Below, piece by piece: positions 55,451 through 64,000 of a stretch of DNA of 64,000 nucleotides (position 1 is its first letter; each line of letters begins with the position of its first letter). The notes below the pieces were generated by a model. It saw nothing but the letters and a program-made list of their open reading frames with translations. It was not told the DNA's origin and made no database searches. Source of the stretch: an uncultured SAR86 cluster bacterium (GTDB lineage: Bacteria; Pseudomonadota; Gammaproteobacteria; Magnimaribacterales; AG-339-G14); NCBI GenBank assembly GCA_902563105.1, contig CACEVU010000002.1:1-64000 (forward strand). Reading direction: 5' to 3'. A program made the translations under genes and the position numbers.

Positions 55451-56725
55451 ATGAAAGCTTCCTCATTTCACTATAAAACACTCAAAGAAGCCCCTAAAGA
55501 TGCTGAACTTGTAAGTCACAAACTTATGGTGAGGGCTAATATGATAAAACCATTAGCTTCTGGTATTTATTCCTGGCTTCCTTTAGGTTTAAAAATTTTA
55601 AATAAAGTTGAAGAAATCATTCGAAAAAATATGAATGAATATGGATGTTTAGAAGTTCTTATGCCTATGGTACAACCAAAATCTTTGTGGGATGAGACTG
55701 GAAGATCAGAAATGATGGGGCAAGAGCTTTTAGGCTTCTCAGATAGAAATGATAGAAAATTTTATCTTGGCCCAACGCATGAAGAAGTAATTACAGATAT
55801 ATGTAGACAAGAACTACAAAGCCATAAAGATTTACCAAAAACCTTTTATCAGATTCAAACAAAATTCAGAGACGAAATAAGACCAAGATTTGGAATTATG
55901 AGAGGAAGGGAATTCTTGATGAAAGATGCCTATTCTTTTGACATTGATGAAAACGGCATGAATAAAAGTTATGCGGCTATGAAAGAGTGCTATAAAAAAA
56001 TTTTTGATGAAATAGGATTTGATTACAAAATTGTTAAAGCAGATTCAGGAGCCATTGGAGGAAATATGTCAGAAGAATTCCATGTTTTAGCAAATTCTGG
56101 TGAAGACACCCTTGTATTTAATGAGAAGGATTTTTCTTCCAATTTAGAATTATTAGAAGAAGATCTTAAAAAGCAAATAGAAGACAAAATTAATAATAAT
56201 GACTTTTCAGACATAGAATCTAAACATGGAAAACTTTCAATTATGAAGGGTATTGAGGTTGGACATATTTTTGAATTGGGAAATAAATACAGTGAATCTA
56301 TGGGGTTAAGTGTTCAATACAATAATGTACAAAAAATTTTAGAGATGGGCTGTTATGGTATTGGAGTGTCAAGAATTGTTGCTGCTACTATTGAGCAAAA
56401 TCATGACGATCATGGGATAATTTTTCCAAGAAGTATTTCACCATTTGATTGTTCATTGATATCAATAAATGAAAATAAATCAAATAAAGTAAAAGAAAAA
56501 TCCTTAGAAATTTACAATCTGCTTATAACAAACAATATTGAGGTCTTTTACGACGATAGAGACGTATCTTTGGGTGTGAAATTTTCTGATGCTAATTTAA
56601 TGGGAAATCCATATCAAATTGTAATAAGTGAGGGTAACATTCAAGAAAACTTAATTGAAGTAATTGATAGAAGAGACCAATTAAAATCCAAAATTAAAGA
56701 GACTGAATTACTGGGTCTCTTTTAA
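55451..56725 (+). CDS. proS: Prolyl-tRNA synthetase without the INS editing domain
   Basis: ProRS charges tRNA-Pro. Class II motifs are present: [14 protein letters not shown] (motif 1 region), [22 protein letters not shown] (motif 2) and [14 protein letters not shown] (motif 3), followed by an anticodon domain. E. coli ProRS has 572 residues, with an editing domain of about 180 residues between motifs 2 and 3 that clears Ala-tRNA-Pro. Here only about 50 residues lie between [10 protein letters not shown] and [12 protein letters not shown], giving 424 in total. This is the short form known from alphaproteobacteria. It is convergent with recA, overlapping it by 18 nt. Confidence 0.95.
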   Translation: MKASSFHYKTLKEAPKDAELVSHKLMVRANMIKPLASGIYSWLPLGLKILNKVEEIIRKNMNEYGCLEVLMPMVQPKSLWDETGRSEMMGQELLGFSDRNDRKFYLGPTHEEVITDICRQELQSHKDLPKTFYQIQTKFRDEIRPRFGIMRGREFLMKDAYSFDIDENGMNKSYAAMKECYKKIFDEIGFDYKIVKADSGAIGGNMSEEFHVLANSGEDTLVFNEKDFSSNLELLEEDLKKQIEDKINNNDFSDIESKHGKLSIMKGIEVGHIFELGNKYSESMGLSVQYNNVQKILEMGCYGIGVSRIVAATIEQNHDDHGIIFPRSISPFDCSLISINENKSNKVKEKSLEIYNLLITNNIEVFYDDRDVSLGVKFSDANLMGNPYQIVISEGNIQENLIEVIDRRDQLKSKIKETELLGLF

Positions 56726-57733
56726 AGAATCAGTAATTTGTTTTTCTATCTTTTTAGCTACAGAAGGATTATCTTTTAGAAACTGACTAGCATTGATTTT
56801 TCCTTGGCCTATTTTCTCTCCTTCGTAGGCGTACCAGGCTCCAGCTTTTTCAACAATCTTTTTCTCAACGCCTATATCAATTAATTCACCAGCTCGATTA
56901 ATTCCTTTGTTATAAAGAATTTGAAATTCTGCTTGTCTGAATGGAGGTGATACTTTATTTTTTACTACCTTCACTCTAGTTTCATTTCCAGCGACCTCAT
57001 CACCATCCTTCACAGTACCTATTCTTCTTATATCTAATCTAACTGAAGAATAAAATTTCAATGCGTTTCCGCCGGATGTTGTTTCTGGACTTCCAAACAT
57101 GACTCCGATTTTCATTCGAATTTGATTTATAAAGATGACAAGCGTATTTGATTTTTTAATATTTCCTGTAATTTTTCTAAGAGCTTGTGACATTAATCTC
57201 GCCTGAAGCCCTACGTGGTGATCGCCCATTTCACCCTCAATTTCAGCTCGAGGGACTAAAGCTGCAACAGAATCAATCACTAAGACGTCTATTCCTCCAG
57301 ATTTAACCATAATATCTGCAACTTCCAAGGCCTGTTCCCCAGTATCTGGTTGAGATAGAAGCAGATCATCTATTTTTACCCCTATTTTTTCGGCATATAC
57401 AGGATCTAATGCGTGTTCAGCATCTATAAATGCAGCCGTTCCGCCTTGTTTCTGGCACTCAGCTATAACTTGCAAAGTTAGAGTTGTTTTTCCTGAAGAT
57501 TCGGGACCAAAAATCTCCACTACTCTTCCTTTGGGTAAGCCCATAATACCGAGTGCCAAATCTAATCCTAATGAACCTGTTGAAATGCTGGGAATGCTCT
57601 GAACCTCTCTTTCGCCCATTCTCATTATGGTTCCAGGACCAAATTGTGTCTCTATCTGAGAAATTGCATTTTCTAAAGATTTTCCTTTTTCAGGCGACTT
57701 TAGATCATCTTTTTTTGTTTTTCTTGTTGGCAT
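56708..57733 (-). CDS. recA: Recombinase RecA
   Basis: RecA forms the strand-exchange filament and triggers LexA self-cleavage. Walker A is [13 protein letters not shown] and Walker B is [14 protein letters not shown]. The L1/L2 region with [10 protein letters not shown] and [17 protein letters not shown] is intact. At 341 residues it is slightly shorter than E. coli RecA (353). An SOS box lies 8 nt before the start, and pncC is the next gene on the same strand. recX is not downstream. Confidence 0.99.
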   Translation of the reverse strand: MPTRKTKKDDLKSPEKGKSLENAISQIETQFGPGTIMRMGEREVQSIPSISTGSLGLDLALGIMGLPKGRVVEIFGPESSGKTTLTLQVIAECQKQGGTAAFIDAEHALDPVYAEKIGVKIDDLLLSQPDTGEQALEVADIMVKSGGIDVLVIDSVAALVPRAEIEGEMGDHHVGLQARLMSQALRKITGNIKKSNTLVIFINQIRMKIGVMFGSPETTSGGNALKFYSSVRLDIRRIGTVKDGDEVAGNETRVKVVKNKVSPPFRQAEFQILYNKGINRAGELIDIGVEKKIVEKAGAWYAYEGEKIGQGKINASQFLKDNPSVAKKIEKQITDSLKETQ

Positions 57734-57740
57734 AATTAAA

Positions 57741-57756
57741 CTGTATATTTATACAG
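57741..57756. promoter_or_regulatory. LexA (SOS) box upstream of recA
   Basis: CTGTATATTTATACAG is a perfect CTGT-N8-ACAG palindrome that matches the gammaproteobacterial SOS consensus. It lies 8 nt before the recA ATG, so LexA would block recA transcription there. It shows that a LexA regulon of the E. coli type exists, although lexA is not in the window. Confidence 0.92.
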
Positions 57757-57774
57757 TATTAAACAACATAATAA

Positions 57775-58266
57775 TTATTTTTGCAAACAAATTAATATTT
57801 CTTTTAAAGCAAAAGTAACGCTTTGTTGTCTAACTTGGTTTCGATCTCCTTCAAAATATTTTGTATGGCAATTTATATTATTAATCGAGCCAATTCCAAA
57901 ACACACAGTTCCGACAGGTTTTTCTTCAGTCCCTCCAGAGGGACCCGCAATTCCACTTATTGAAATTGCAAAATCAGAGCCTGATTTATTTAAAGCGCCT
58001 TCTGCCATTTCTTTGACTACAGTCTCACTTACAGCGCCCTCCTTTAATAAAGAGTCTTTTGAAACATCAAGAACTTTTAATTTTGCTTTATTTGAGTATG
58101 TTATAAATCCAAAACCATACCACTTCGAACTTCCGGGCACTGCTGTAAATTCTTTTCCGACCCAGCCTCCTGTACATGATTCAGCAGTTGAAATACTTTT
58201 TTTAGATTCAGAAAGTAGACGGCCTATCTTTATAGCTAAATCTTGTACATCTCCATTGGAATTCAT
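57775..58266 (-). CDS. pncC: Nicotinamide-nucleotide amidase PncC (CinA C-terminal domain)
   Basis: PncC converts nicotinamide mononucleotide to nicotinate mononucleotide in pyridine recycling. STAESCTGGWVGKEFTAVPGSS and GFITYSNKAKLKVLDV are the core motifs, with SISGIAGPSGGTEEKPVGTV in the second half. At 163 residues it is the stand-alone C-terminal CinA domain, as in E. coli YgaD/PncC. It precedes recA, a conserved pairing, and diverges from fdxA with a 22-nt gap. Confidence 0.96.
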   Translation of the reverse strand: MNSNGDVQDLAIKIGRLLSESKKSISTAESCTGGWVGKEFTAVPGSSKWYGFGFITYSNKAKLKVLDVSKDSLLKEGAVSETVVKEMAEGALNKSGSDFAISISGIAGPSGGTEEKPVGTVCFGIGSINNINCHTKYFEGDRNQVRQQSVTFALKEILICLQK

Positions 58267-58288
58267 AAATTTAAATTATAATTGAATT

Positions 58289-58615
58289 ATGACTTTTATT
58301 GTTGGCCAAGGTTGCATCAACTGCAAGCATACTGATTGTGTTGAAGTTTGTCCTGTGGATTGTTTTTACGAAGGAGAAAATACTCTAGTAATTAATCCTG
58401 ATGAGTGTATTGATTGTGGATTGTGCGAACCAGAATGTCCTATTGATGCAATTTATGCAGAAGATGAAGTTCCAGCAGATCAAATTGAATTTATTGAAAT
58501 AAATGAAAAATACTCAAAGGTCTGGCCGAACATAACTGAAGCAAAAGAACCAATGACAAACCACGAGGATTGGAAAGAAAAAGAAAACAAAATAGATGTT
58601 TTAATTCTTGAATAG
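58289..58615 (+). CDS. fdxA: 7Fe ferredoxin FdxA
   Basis: FdxA carries a [3Fe-4S] and a [4Fe-4S] cluster for low-potential electron transfer. The cysteines lie in [18 protein letters not shown] and [16 protein letters not shown], the Azotobacter FdI-type pattern. At 108 residues it matches the pseudomonad FdxA family. mutS, which often precedes it, is absent. It converges on pcm with a 2-nt gap. Confidence 0.97.
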   Translation: MTFIVGQGCINCKHTDCVEVCPVDCFYEGENTLVINPDECIDCGLCEPECPIDAIYAEDEVPADQIEFIEINEKYSKVWPNITEAKEPMTNHEDWKEKENKIDVLILE

Positions 58616-58617
58616 TC

Positions 58618-59274
58618 TTATTCAGATACCTTGTCTTTTAACATTGGAACAAATAATACCGAATCCAAAACTGTTTCAGTGAACTCATGTTTAGATTTTT
58701 TTTCCAATAACAATAAATGTTGTTTTTTTGCATCCCCTACAGGACAAATTAACTTGCCGCCTAATTCAAGTTGAGTTTTTAGTTTTAGAGGAATTTGTGA
58801 GATTGCGGCAGTGCAAAGGATTGCATCAAATTTTTTTGGGGTTGGCCATCCTAAAGTACCGTCTGACCAGCGCAACTGGTAATTAGTTATGCCAATTTTT
58901 TTAAGATTTTTTTCAGCTCTCAATGATAGTGCCTTTATTCTTTCTAAAGAAAATATTTTTCTACAAAATCTTGAAATAACAGCAGTTTGATAGCCACAGC
59001 CAGTTCCAATTTCTAAGACTGCTCCTAACGGCTTTTCTTCTAAGACATTACCTTGAATTAAAATTTCTGTCATTTTAGCAACCACATAAGGTTGAGAAAT
59101 AGTTTGCTGGAAGCCAATCGGTAACGACATATCTTGATAAGCTCTTGATGTAAATGTTACATCGACAAACTCATGTCTTGGGGTTTGATATAGGGCTTCT
59201 AAAACTCTTGGATCTTTAATTCCTTTTTTAGAAAGGTCTTTTATTAGTTCTGTTCTGGCAAATTTAAAATTCAA
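58618..59274 (-). CDS. pcm: Protein-L-isoaspartate O-methyltransferase
   Basis: Pcm methylates isoaspartyl residues to start repair of aged proteins. The SAM-binding motif is VLEIGTGCGYQTAVISRF. TPRHEFVD, LPIGFQQTISQPYVVAKMTE and ILCTAAISQIP are family signatures. At 218 residues it is normal. It follows surE by 1 nt. nlpD and rpoS, usual next genes in gammaproteobacteria, are not present. Confidence 0.97.
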   Translation of the reverse strand: MNFKFARTELIKDLSKKGIKDPRVLEALYQTPRHEFVDVTFTSRAYQDMSLPIGFQQTISQPYVVAKMTEILIQGNVLEEKPLGAVLEIGTGCGYQTAVISRFCRKIFSLERIKALSLRAEKNLKKIGITNYQLRWSDGTLGWPTPKKFDAILCTAAISQIPLKLKTQLELGGKLICPVGDAKKQHLLLLEKKSKHEFTETVLDSVLFVPMLKDKVSE

Positions 59275-59275
59275 A

Positions 59276-59959
59276 TTAGAGTGAAATTTTAGACCAATCT
59301 TCTACAGCTTGATATTCAGAGTTAGAATGCATATCTATTTTTATCGGTGAAATTGAAATATTTCCATCTTCCAAATTTTTTCTATCTGACGAATCATAAT
59401 TTCTTTCACAATCTTCTTCATTGAGGAAAGTTTTTGTAATTTTAATTTTTGGATCAGGAAATTTATTATGATCTGGCACATTGATATTAAGAATTTGAAA
59501 ATTCTCTAATTTTAAATTATCTAGATTATCCAATACCTTCGATATAAATTTTGCTGCAAACGAAAAATCAACTATTTCAAAAGATGCAACTGATACTGCT
59601 ATTGAAGGGTATTTTAAATTTCTACCGTCTAAAGCGGCCCCAACTGTTCCAGACAAAATAGCATCGGATCCTAAATTAGGCCCAGGATTAATTCCTGAAA
59701 TTACAATTTCTGGCTCAAAAGGACACAATAAGTTCCTTGCTATCTTTACACAATCAACTGGAGTTCCATTTAAACTATAAAAATTCTCAGCGAACTTTTT
59801 ATGCTTTAAAGGAGTTAAGAAAGTAATTGCGCTACTAAATCCACTTCTATTTTGATCCGGTCCAATTAGAAAAACTTCGTGATTTTCTTTTAATTCATTA
59901 AAAAGTGCTGAAATACCTGGATGGTCAAATCCATCATCATTAGTAAGAATAATTTTCAT
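59276..59959 (-). CDS. surE: 5'/3'-nucleotidase SurE
   Basis: SurE is a metal-dependent nucleotide phosphatase. The metal site starts with ILTNDDGFDHPGI. NRSGFSSAIT and GINPGPNLGSDAILSGTVGAA complete the active site. The frame is open from 60055 inside ispF, but the ATG at 59959 (MKIILTNDDGF) is the family start, 5 nt after the ispF stop, giving 227 residues. truD, normally between ispF and surE, is absent. Confidence 0.96.
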   Translation of the reverse strand: MKIILTNDDGFDHPGISALFNELKENHEVFLIGPDQNRSGFSSAITFLTPLKHKKFAENFYSLNGTPVDCVKIARNLLCPFEPEIVISGINPGPNLGSDAILSGTVGAALDGRNLKYPSIAVSVASFEIVDFSFAAKFISKVLDNLDNLKLENFQILNINVPDHNKFPDPKIKITKTFLNEEDCERNYDSSDRKNLEDGNISISPIKIDMHSNSEYQAVEDWSKISL

Positions 59960-59964
59960 ATTAT

Positions 59965-60447
59965 TTATGTTTTTATTACTAATGCCACTGCCTGAGCGCT
60001 TATCCCTTCTAGTGCACCTTCGTATCCCAAACCATCGGTTGTAGTAGCCTTGCATGAAATATCTTTTGGATTCATTTTCAGTGCCTTGGCTAAACTCGCT
60101 CCAATAATTTCCTTATATTTTTCTAGCCTTGGTTCTTCTCCAACATAAGTAAAATCAATGTTTATAATTTTAAAGCCTGCTTTAGAGATAATTTCTGAAA
60201 CTTTTGACAGAAGCTTGATACTTGAAATATCTTTGTTTTGTTCATTAGAGGGAGCTAACTCTCCAATATCTCCTAAATTACATGCTCCCAGAAGTGCATC
60301 TATTATTGCGTGACAAACAATATCGCCATCGGAATGTGCTATTACTTCATAGTTAGAGTCAATTTGAATGCCTCCTAAAACAAAGTCTTTTGTCCCTTTT
60401 ATGATTTTATGTGCGTCAAAACCTTGTCCAATCCTGAAATTGCTCAC
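59965..60447 (-). CDS. ispF: 2-C-methyl-D-erythritol 2,4-cyclodiphosphate synthase
   Basis: IspF forms the cyclic diphosphate of the MEP pathway. RIGQGFDAHKI provides metal ligands, and HSDGDIVCHAIIDALLGA and KATTTDGLGYEGALEGI are signatures. At 160 residues it is normal. It overlaps ispD by one base; with ispD, ispG and ispH it covers most of the second half of the pathway. Confidence 0.98.
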   Translation of the reverse strand: MSNFRIGQGFDAHKIIKGTKDFVLGGIQIDSNYEVIAHSDGDIVCHAIIDALLGACNLGDIGELAPSNEQNKDISSIKLLSKVSEIISKAGFKIINIDFTYVGEEPRLEKYKEIIGASLAKALKMNPKDISCKATTTDGLGYEGALEGISAQAVALVIKT

Positions 60448-61157
60448 TAAATTCTGCCGGCAAGTTTCAAATATTGTTCTACTGTCTCCAGATCCTCTTT
60501 TTTAGTTACCTTAATGTTAGTCTTGTTACAGGGGAAGATAGAAATTTCTTTTTTAAAAAAATGCAACATTGCACTCACTTCATCAGTGAATACCTTTTCT
60601 TCGTCAGTTGCTTTAATTAGTGCAGACAATAAATCCTCCAAACAAAAAACCTGAGGAGTAGCAGATAACCAAACATCATTTCGATCAAGAGATTCTTGAA
60701 CCTTTTCGTCTTTAATTAAATTTACACTTTCACTTGGTTGATAAGACAAATAACACCCTTGCCCATCTTCTTTAATTTCATCACGAGCCTTCTCCATTAA
60801 TCCTAGGAGATCTTTTAGGTCTAAACAAGGTCGAGCTGCGTCATGAACAGCAACCAAGATAGACTTATCTTCATCTTCCTTTATAGCCTGGAGGCCATTA
60901 AGCACTGAAAGCATTCTTGAAGAAGCTCCAAAGCAAGTTTTGATTTTGTTATGTTGCGAAATAGGCAATGCTTCCCATGCGTCAGTATCTTCGTTTACAA
61001 CTACATATACTGTTTTACATTTTTCATCTTTTAAAAATGGATCAACTGCAAATTCTATTATGGTTTTTTTTCCAACTATATTAAATTGCTTCGCTAACTT
61101 GAGCTGCGCTCTAGCACCAACTCCAGCGGCAGGTATCAAAGCAACATATTCACTCAT
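60447..61157 (-). CDS. ispD: 2-C-methyl-D-erythritol 4-phosphate cytidylyltransferase
   Basis: IspD joins CTP to MEP. The N-terminal CTP-binding motif AAGVGARAQLKLAKQF, VAVHDAARPCLD and the DVWLSATPQVF segment are recognisable, with FTDEVSAMLHFF near the end. At 236 residues it is normal. It overlaps ftsB by 8 nt and ispF by 1 nt. Confidence 0.96.
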   Translation of the reverse strand: MSEYVALIPAAGVGARAQLKLAKQFNIVGKKTIIEFAVDPFLKDEKCKTVYVVVNEDTDAWEALPISQHNKIKTCFGASSRMLSVLNGLQAIKEDEDKSILVAVHDAARPCLDLKDLLGLMEKARDEIKEDGQGCYLSYQPSESVNLIKDEKVQESLDRNDVWLSATPQVFCLEDLLSALIKATDEEKVFTDEVSAMLHFFKKEISIFPCNKTNIKVTKKEDLETVEQYLKLAGRI

Positions 61158-61452
61158 TAGGAACCAGTTCTAGAAGAACTTCTCCTTTTTTAATTAAATT
61201 GAGTTCACTTCGAGCATAACCTTCTAGTGCTTCGGGATCAGAGGTAAAGCTATCAAGTTCCATTCCTGCAATTTTATTTTCTTCCTTGAGTTTGATTATT
61301 TTATTCTCCAAGATTTTTTTTTCCTGATTCATTTTAGTCAATTTACCTAAGCTATTTTCCCCATAAAATATTCCTATAATATAAAATAATATTAAAAAAG
61401 TAAGTATCACTAAAATACTATTTAAAAAGAAATTTTTAACTTTTTCTATCAT
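61150..61452 (-). CDS. ftsB: Cell division protein FtsB
   Basis: FtsB is a bitopic division protein that joins FtsL and FtsQ in the septal complex. A membrane segment lies at about residues 10-29 (FFLNSILVILTFLILFYIIG). A coiled coil follows (LTKMNQEKKILENKIIKLKE), and EGYARSELNLIKKGEVL is the conserved C-terminal motif. At 100 residues it matches E. coli FtsB (103). It overlaps eno by 4 nt in the standard eno-ftsB-ispD order. Confidence 0.95.
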   Translation of the reverse strand: MIEKVKNFFLNSILVILTFLILFYIIGIFYGENSLGKLTKMNQEKKILENKIIKLKEENKIAGMELDSFTSDPEALEGYARSELNLIKKGEVLLELVPNE

Positions 61453-62735
61453 TTCTCAAGTTCCTTCATGCCTAGAAAATTTAGATCTTCCATAGCATCT
61501 ATCATTAAAAGTCTATTATATTTCGAGGTTCTATCTGATCTAGAGGGAGCGCCTGTCTTGATTTGCCCTGCACCAGTACCAATAGCTAAATCTGCAATAA
61601 AATTGTCCTCTGTCTCACCCGAGCGATGAGAAATTACACATTTGTAATTATGTTGATAGGCTAAGTTAATAGTTTGATAAGTTTCAGAAATTGTTCCTAT
61701 TTGATTTATTTTTACTAAAACTGAATTTGCAATACGCCTATCAATTCCATCTTGAAGAACATCCTTATTTGTTACAAATAAATCATCTCCAACTAATTGA
61801 ATCTTTTTTCCAAGTTTATTAGTAAGGGTTTCCCACCCTTGCCAGTCGTTTTCATCAAGCCCGTCCTCTATTGAAGTAATGGGGTATTCTTTAACTAACT
61901 TATCAAGATAATCTGTCAACGCATTGGATGATAACTTCTCTGAATTTGAAAAAATATATTCATTTTTCTTAAATAATTCAGTTGAAGCACAATCCAAAGC
62001 GAAAGTTACATCTTCTCCAACCTTGTAACCAGCTTTTTCAATAGAACTTGATATTAAATCTAATGCTTCTTCAGCAGAATCTATTTCAGGAGCAAATCCT
62101 CCTTCGTCGCCTACTGCTGTAGAAAAACCTTTATGGTTTAAAGTTTTTTTTAAAAAGTTAAAAACTTCTACGCCGCATATGAGACTTTCCTTGAAGGAAC
62201 AAAATCCAACAGGCTGAATCATAAACTCTTGGAAATCTAACTTATTATTAGCATGCGCTCCCCCGTTTAATATATTCATCATGGGCAAGGGCATTTTCAT
62301 TTCAATTTCTGAAGAAAAATGTTTTAAAAAATAATCATGAATATATTTGTAGAGAGGTTTTTTCTCTTTACTTGCTGATAACTTGCAATAAGCTAAAGAC
62401 AACCCTAATAAGACATTAGCTCCAAAGTTTTTTTTATTTTTTGTCCCATCAAGTTCAATCATTCTCGAGTCAAATTCTTCCTGCATTCCAATTTCCATAC
62501 CAATGAGCTCAGGAAATAAATTTTCCTCTGCGGTTTTGATTACCTGTGAAACTCCCATACCATTGAAACTATTTCCATTGTCTCTTTTCTCTATGGCTTC
62601 CCTAGACCCAGTAGATGCACCGGAAGGAACAAAACCGACCTCTTTCAAAAAATTATCTGTTTCTATCAAAGTCGCAATTGTTGGTGTACCTCTAGAATCA
62701 AGAATCTCAAATGATTTGATTTCTTTAATTTTCAT
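61449..62735 (-). CDS. eno: Enolase
   Basis: Enolase interconverts 2-phosphoglycerate and phosphoenolpyruvate and belongs to the RNA degradosome in many gammaproteobacteria. ILDSRGTPTIAT, GVSQVIKTAEENL, the metal ligands in ALDCASTELF, SIEDGLDEND and LVGDDLFVTN, and the catalytic VLVKINQIGT and SHRSGETED are present. At 428 residues it is normal. PEP from this step is a substrate of KdsA, encoded just upstream. Confidence 0.98.
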   Translation of the reverse strand: MKIKEIKSFEILDSRGTPTIATLIETDNFLKEVGFVPSGASTGSREAIEKRDNGNSFNGMGVSQVIKTAEENLFPELIGMEIGMQEEFDSRMIELDGTKNKKNFGANVLLGLSLAYCKLSASKEKKPLYKYIHDYFLKHFSSEIEMKMPLPMMNILNGGAHANNKLDFQEFMIQPVGFCSFKESLICGVEVFNFLKKTLNHKGFSTAVGDEGGFAPEIDSAEEALDLISSSIEKAGYKVGEDVTFALDCASTELFKKNEYIFSNSEKLSSNALTDYLDKLVKEYPITSIEDGLDENDWQGWETLTNKLGKKIQLVGDDLFVTNKDVLQDGIDRRIANSVLVKINQIGTISETYQTINLAYQHNYKCVISHRSGETEDNFIADLAIGTGAGQIKTGAPSRSDRTSKYNRLLMIDAMEDLNFLGMKELEK

Positions 62736-62739
62736 TTTT

Positions 62740-63561
62740 TCATAAACCTTTTACAGCCTTATCTACAACATTGACTCTTTCTAATAGACTTTCAAATTCA
62801 TCTAAAGGTGTTGCTGAAGGACCATCGCAAAGCGCTTCTTTGGGATTAGGATGAACTTCAATGAATAAACCAGCTATACCTATGGATACTCCCGCCTTTG
62901 CTAAGTCCTCAGCTTGATCTCCCCTTCCTCCTGCAAAAGATTTCCCTGCTCCGGGTAATTGTAAAGAATGAGTCACGTCAAAAATTACAGGGCGATTAAA
63001 AGACTTAAGTTTTGATATGCCAAGCATATCTACTACTAAATTATCATAGCCAAATGATGTGCCTCTTTCGCATAACATAACTTCATCATTGCCAAAATGA
63101 TTGCATTTTTCAATAATATTTCTCATTTGATCAGGAGATAAAAATTGACCTTTTTTTATATTTAATGGTTTTTTAGATTGGCAAACTTCTTTAATGAGGT
63201 CAGTTTGTCTTGATAAGAAAGCGGGAACCTGAATGACATCAACGACTTCTGAAATTTTTTCTACTTGCTTAATTTCATGTACATCAGTAATGAGTCGATG
63301 ACCATTTTTTTTTAATTCTTTAAAAATTTCTAAGCCTTTTTCTAAACCAGGTCCGCGATAGGAATCTACAGAAGATCTATTAGCTTTATCGAAAGACGCT
63401 TTAAATATAAAAGAATTTCCTTTAGATTCGGTGACATTTTTTAACTTATTTGCAACTTCAAACGCAAGTTCATAATTTTCAAGAACGTTCAAACCAGCTA
63501 TAACAGTAAGTTTTTTAGAATTTGAAATTTCTATATTAGATATTTTTACATTTTCTGACAT
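62740..63561 (-). CDS. kdsA: 3-deoxy-D-manno-octulosonate 8-phosphate synthase
   Basis: KdsA condenses arabinose 5-phosphate and PEP to Kdo-8-phosphate for lipopolysaccharide. FKASFDKANRSSVDSYRGPGLEKG, LITDVHEIKQV, DVIQVPAFLSRQTDL and CERGTSFGYDNLVVDM are signatures. VIFDVTHSLQLPG and FIEVHPNPKEALCDGP complete the site. At 273 residues it is normal. It implies a Kdo-containing outer membrane. It starts 1 nt after the pyrG stop. Confidence 0.98.
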   Translation of the reverse strand: MSENVKISNIEISNSKKLTVIAGLNVLENYELAFEVANKLKNVTESKGNSFIFKASFDKANRSSVDSYRGPGLEKGLEIFKELKKNGHRLITDVHEIKQVEKISEVVDVIQVPAFLSRQTDLIKEVCQSKKPLNIKKGQFLSPDQMRNIIEKCNHFGNDEVMLCERGTSFGYDNLVVDMLGISKLKSFNRPVIFDVTHSLQLPGAGKSFAGGRGDQAEDLAKAGVSIGIAGLFIEVHPNPKEALCDGPSATPLDEFESLLERVNVVDKAVKGL

Positions 63562-63562
63562 A

Positions 63563-64000
63563 TTATTTTGAGTTTGATTTAGCTGCCTTTATAAATCCTT
63601 TAAATAAAGGATGAGCATTTATAGGATCGGAAGTAAATTCAGGGTGAAATTGACAGCCCAAAAACCACTTATGATTTTTCAATTCAACAGCCTCGACTAA
63701 AGTATTATCTTCCGATTTACCAACTATAGTCATACCTTTTTTATTAAATTTTGCTTCGTAGTTAATATTAAATTCATATCTGTGTCTGTGTCTTTCAGAG
63801 ATCTTTTGTTGATTATAAAGTTTTGCCATCTTGCTATTTTTTTTAAGGACACATACTTGGCTACCAAGTCTCATGGTACCTCCTTTATCTGAATCTTCTG
63901 ATCGGTATTGAATTAGACCTTCTTCATCAAGCCACTCTGTTATTAATCCGATTACAGGATGTTTAGCAGTCTTTTTAAACTCTGTGCTATCTGCATCGAG
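63563..64000 (-). CDS. pyrG: CTP synthase, C-terminal part (5' end outside window)
   Basis: PyrG aminates UTP to CTP with glutamine. Only the last 145 codons are inside the window; the frame is open to the right edge. TEFKKTAKHPVIGLITEW and GGTMRLGSQVCVLKK precede QQKISERHRHRYEFN. The glutaminase triad His/Glu lies in LGCQFHPEFTSDP. An ATG at 63874 lies inside the protein and is not the start. The pyrG-kdsA-eno order is typical of gammaproteobacteria. Confidence 0.98.
   Translation of the reverse strand, partial: LDADSTEFKKTAKHPVIGLITEWLDEEGLIQYRSEDSDKGGTMRLGSQVCVLKKNSKMAKLYNQQKISERHRHRYEFNINYEAKFNKKGMTIVGKSEDNTLVEAVELKNHKWFLGCQFHPEFTSDPINAHPLFKGFIKAAKSNSK

Noticed and set aside
59960-60055. 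Longer SurE reading frame starting inside ispF
   Set aside because: The first 32 residues have no SurE similarity; the family start MKIILTNDDG is at 59959.

Overview
The window looks like the chromosome of a streamlined, AT-rich (roughly one-third GC by eye) marine gammaproteobacterium. The gene order is typically gammaproteobacterial: groES-groEL, murJ-ribF-ileS-lspA-ispH, sdhCDAB-sucCD, der-bamB-yfgM-hisS-ispG-rodZ-ndk-isc, dapA-bamC-purC, aspS-yebC-ybgC-tolQRAB-pal-cpoB, fdxA/pncC-recA, and pyrG-kdsA-eno-ftsB-ispD-ispF-surE-pcm. Low GC, very tight packing, many 1-40 nt overlaps and loss of usual neighbours fit a SAR86-type lineage. That placement is inference from gene content and order; no 16S gene is present.

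Layout. 1-2.6 kb: the 5' part of rpsP with a long acidic extension, a divergent CorC/HlyC-like gene and a PuuD-like membrane protein. 2.6-4.7 kb: groESL with a promoter and a terminator. 4.7-8.6 kb: VanZ-like, AmpG-like, YajQ, AmpD and DadA-like genes. 8.6-15.3 kb: isoprenoid, lipoprotein, tRNA-synthetase, flavin and lipid II genes. 15.3-18.5 kb: MsrB, a fatty acid desaturase, PdxB and a hexapeptide acyltransferase with an apparently broken start. 18.5-22.8 kb: a tight plus-strand block (MATE exporter, TusA-like protein, CurA-like oxidoreductase, GH13 glucosidase). 22.8-28.1 kb: succinyl-CoA synthetase and succinate dehydrogenase. 28.1-37.7 kb: der to the isc operon. 37.9-41.1 kb: an acylating aldehyde dehydrogenase and a ThDP enzyme. 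41.1-47.6 kb: purC-bamC-dapA, bcp, perM, bepA, hinT, crcB and tRNA-Lys. 47.6-55.4 kb: tol-pal, ybgC, a PDDEXK nuclease, yebC, aspS and an FmdB-like protein. 55.4-58.6 kb: a short proS, recA with an SOS box, pncC and fdxA. 58.6-64 kb: pcm, surE, ispF, ispD, ftsB, eno, kdsA and the 3' part of pyrG.

Most of the window is housekeeping. The unusual parts are: (1) IscS carrying an N-terminal segment that resembles the N-terminal domain of tyrosine recombinases; (2) a ferredoxin-IscA fusion in an isc operon without iscR, hscB or hscA; (3) a phage-type PDDEXK nuclease exactly where ruvCAB normally lies between yebC and ybgC; (4) a ProRS without its editing domain; (5) an S16 protein with a long acidic extension that contains an in-frame start preceded by a strong Shine-Dalgarno sequence; (6) an acyltransferase whose only in-frame ATGs are followed at once by a stop codon. 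No IS element, prophage or CRISPR array was seen. No gap over 300 bp is free of coding sequence; the largest is about 240 bp, between iscS and the aldehyde dehydrogenase gene.
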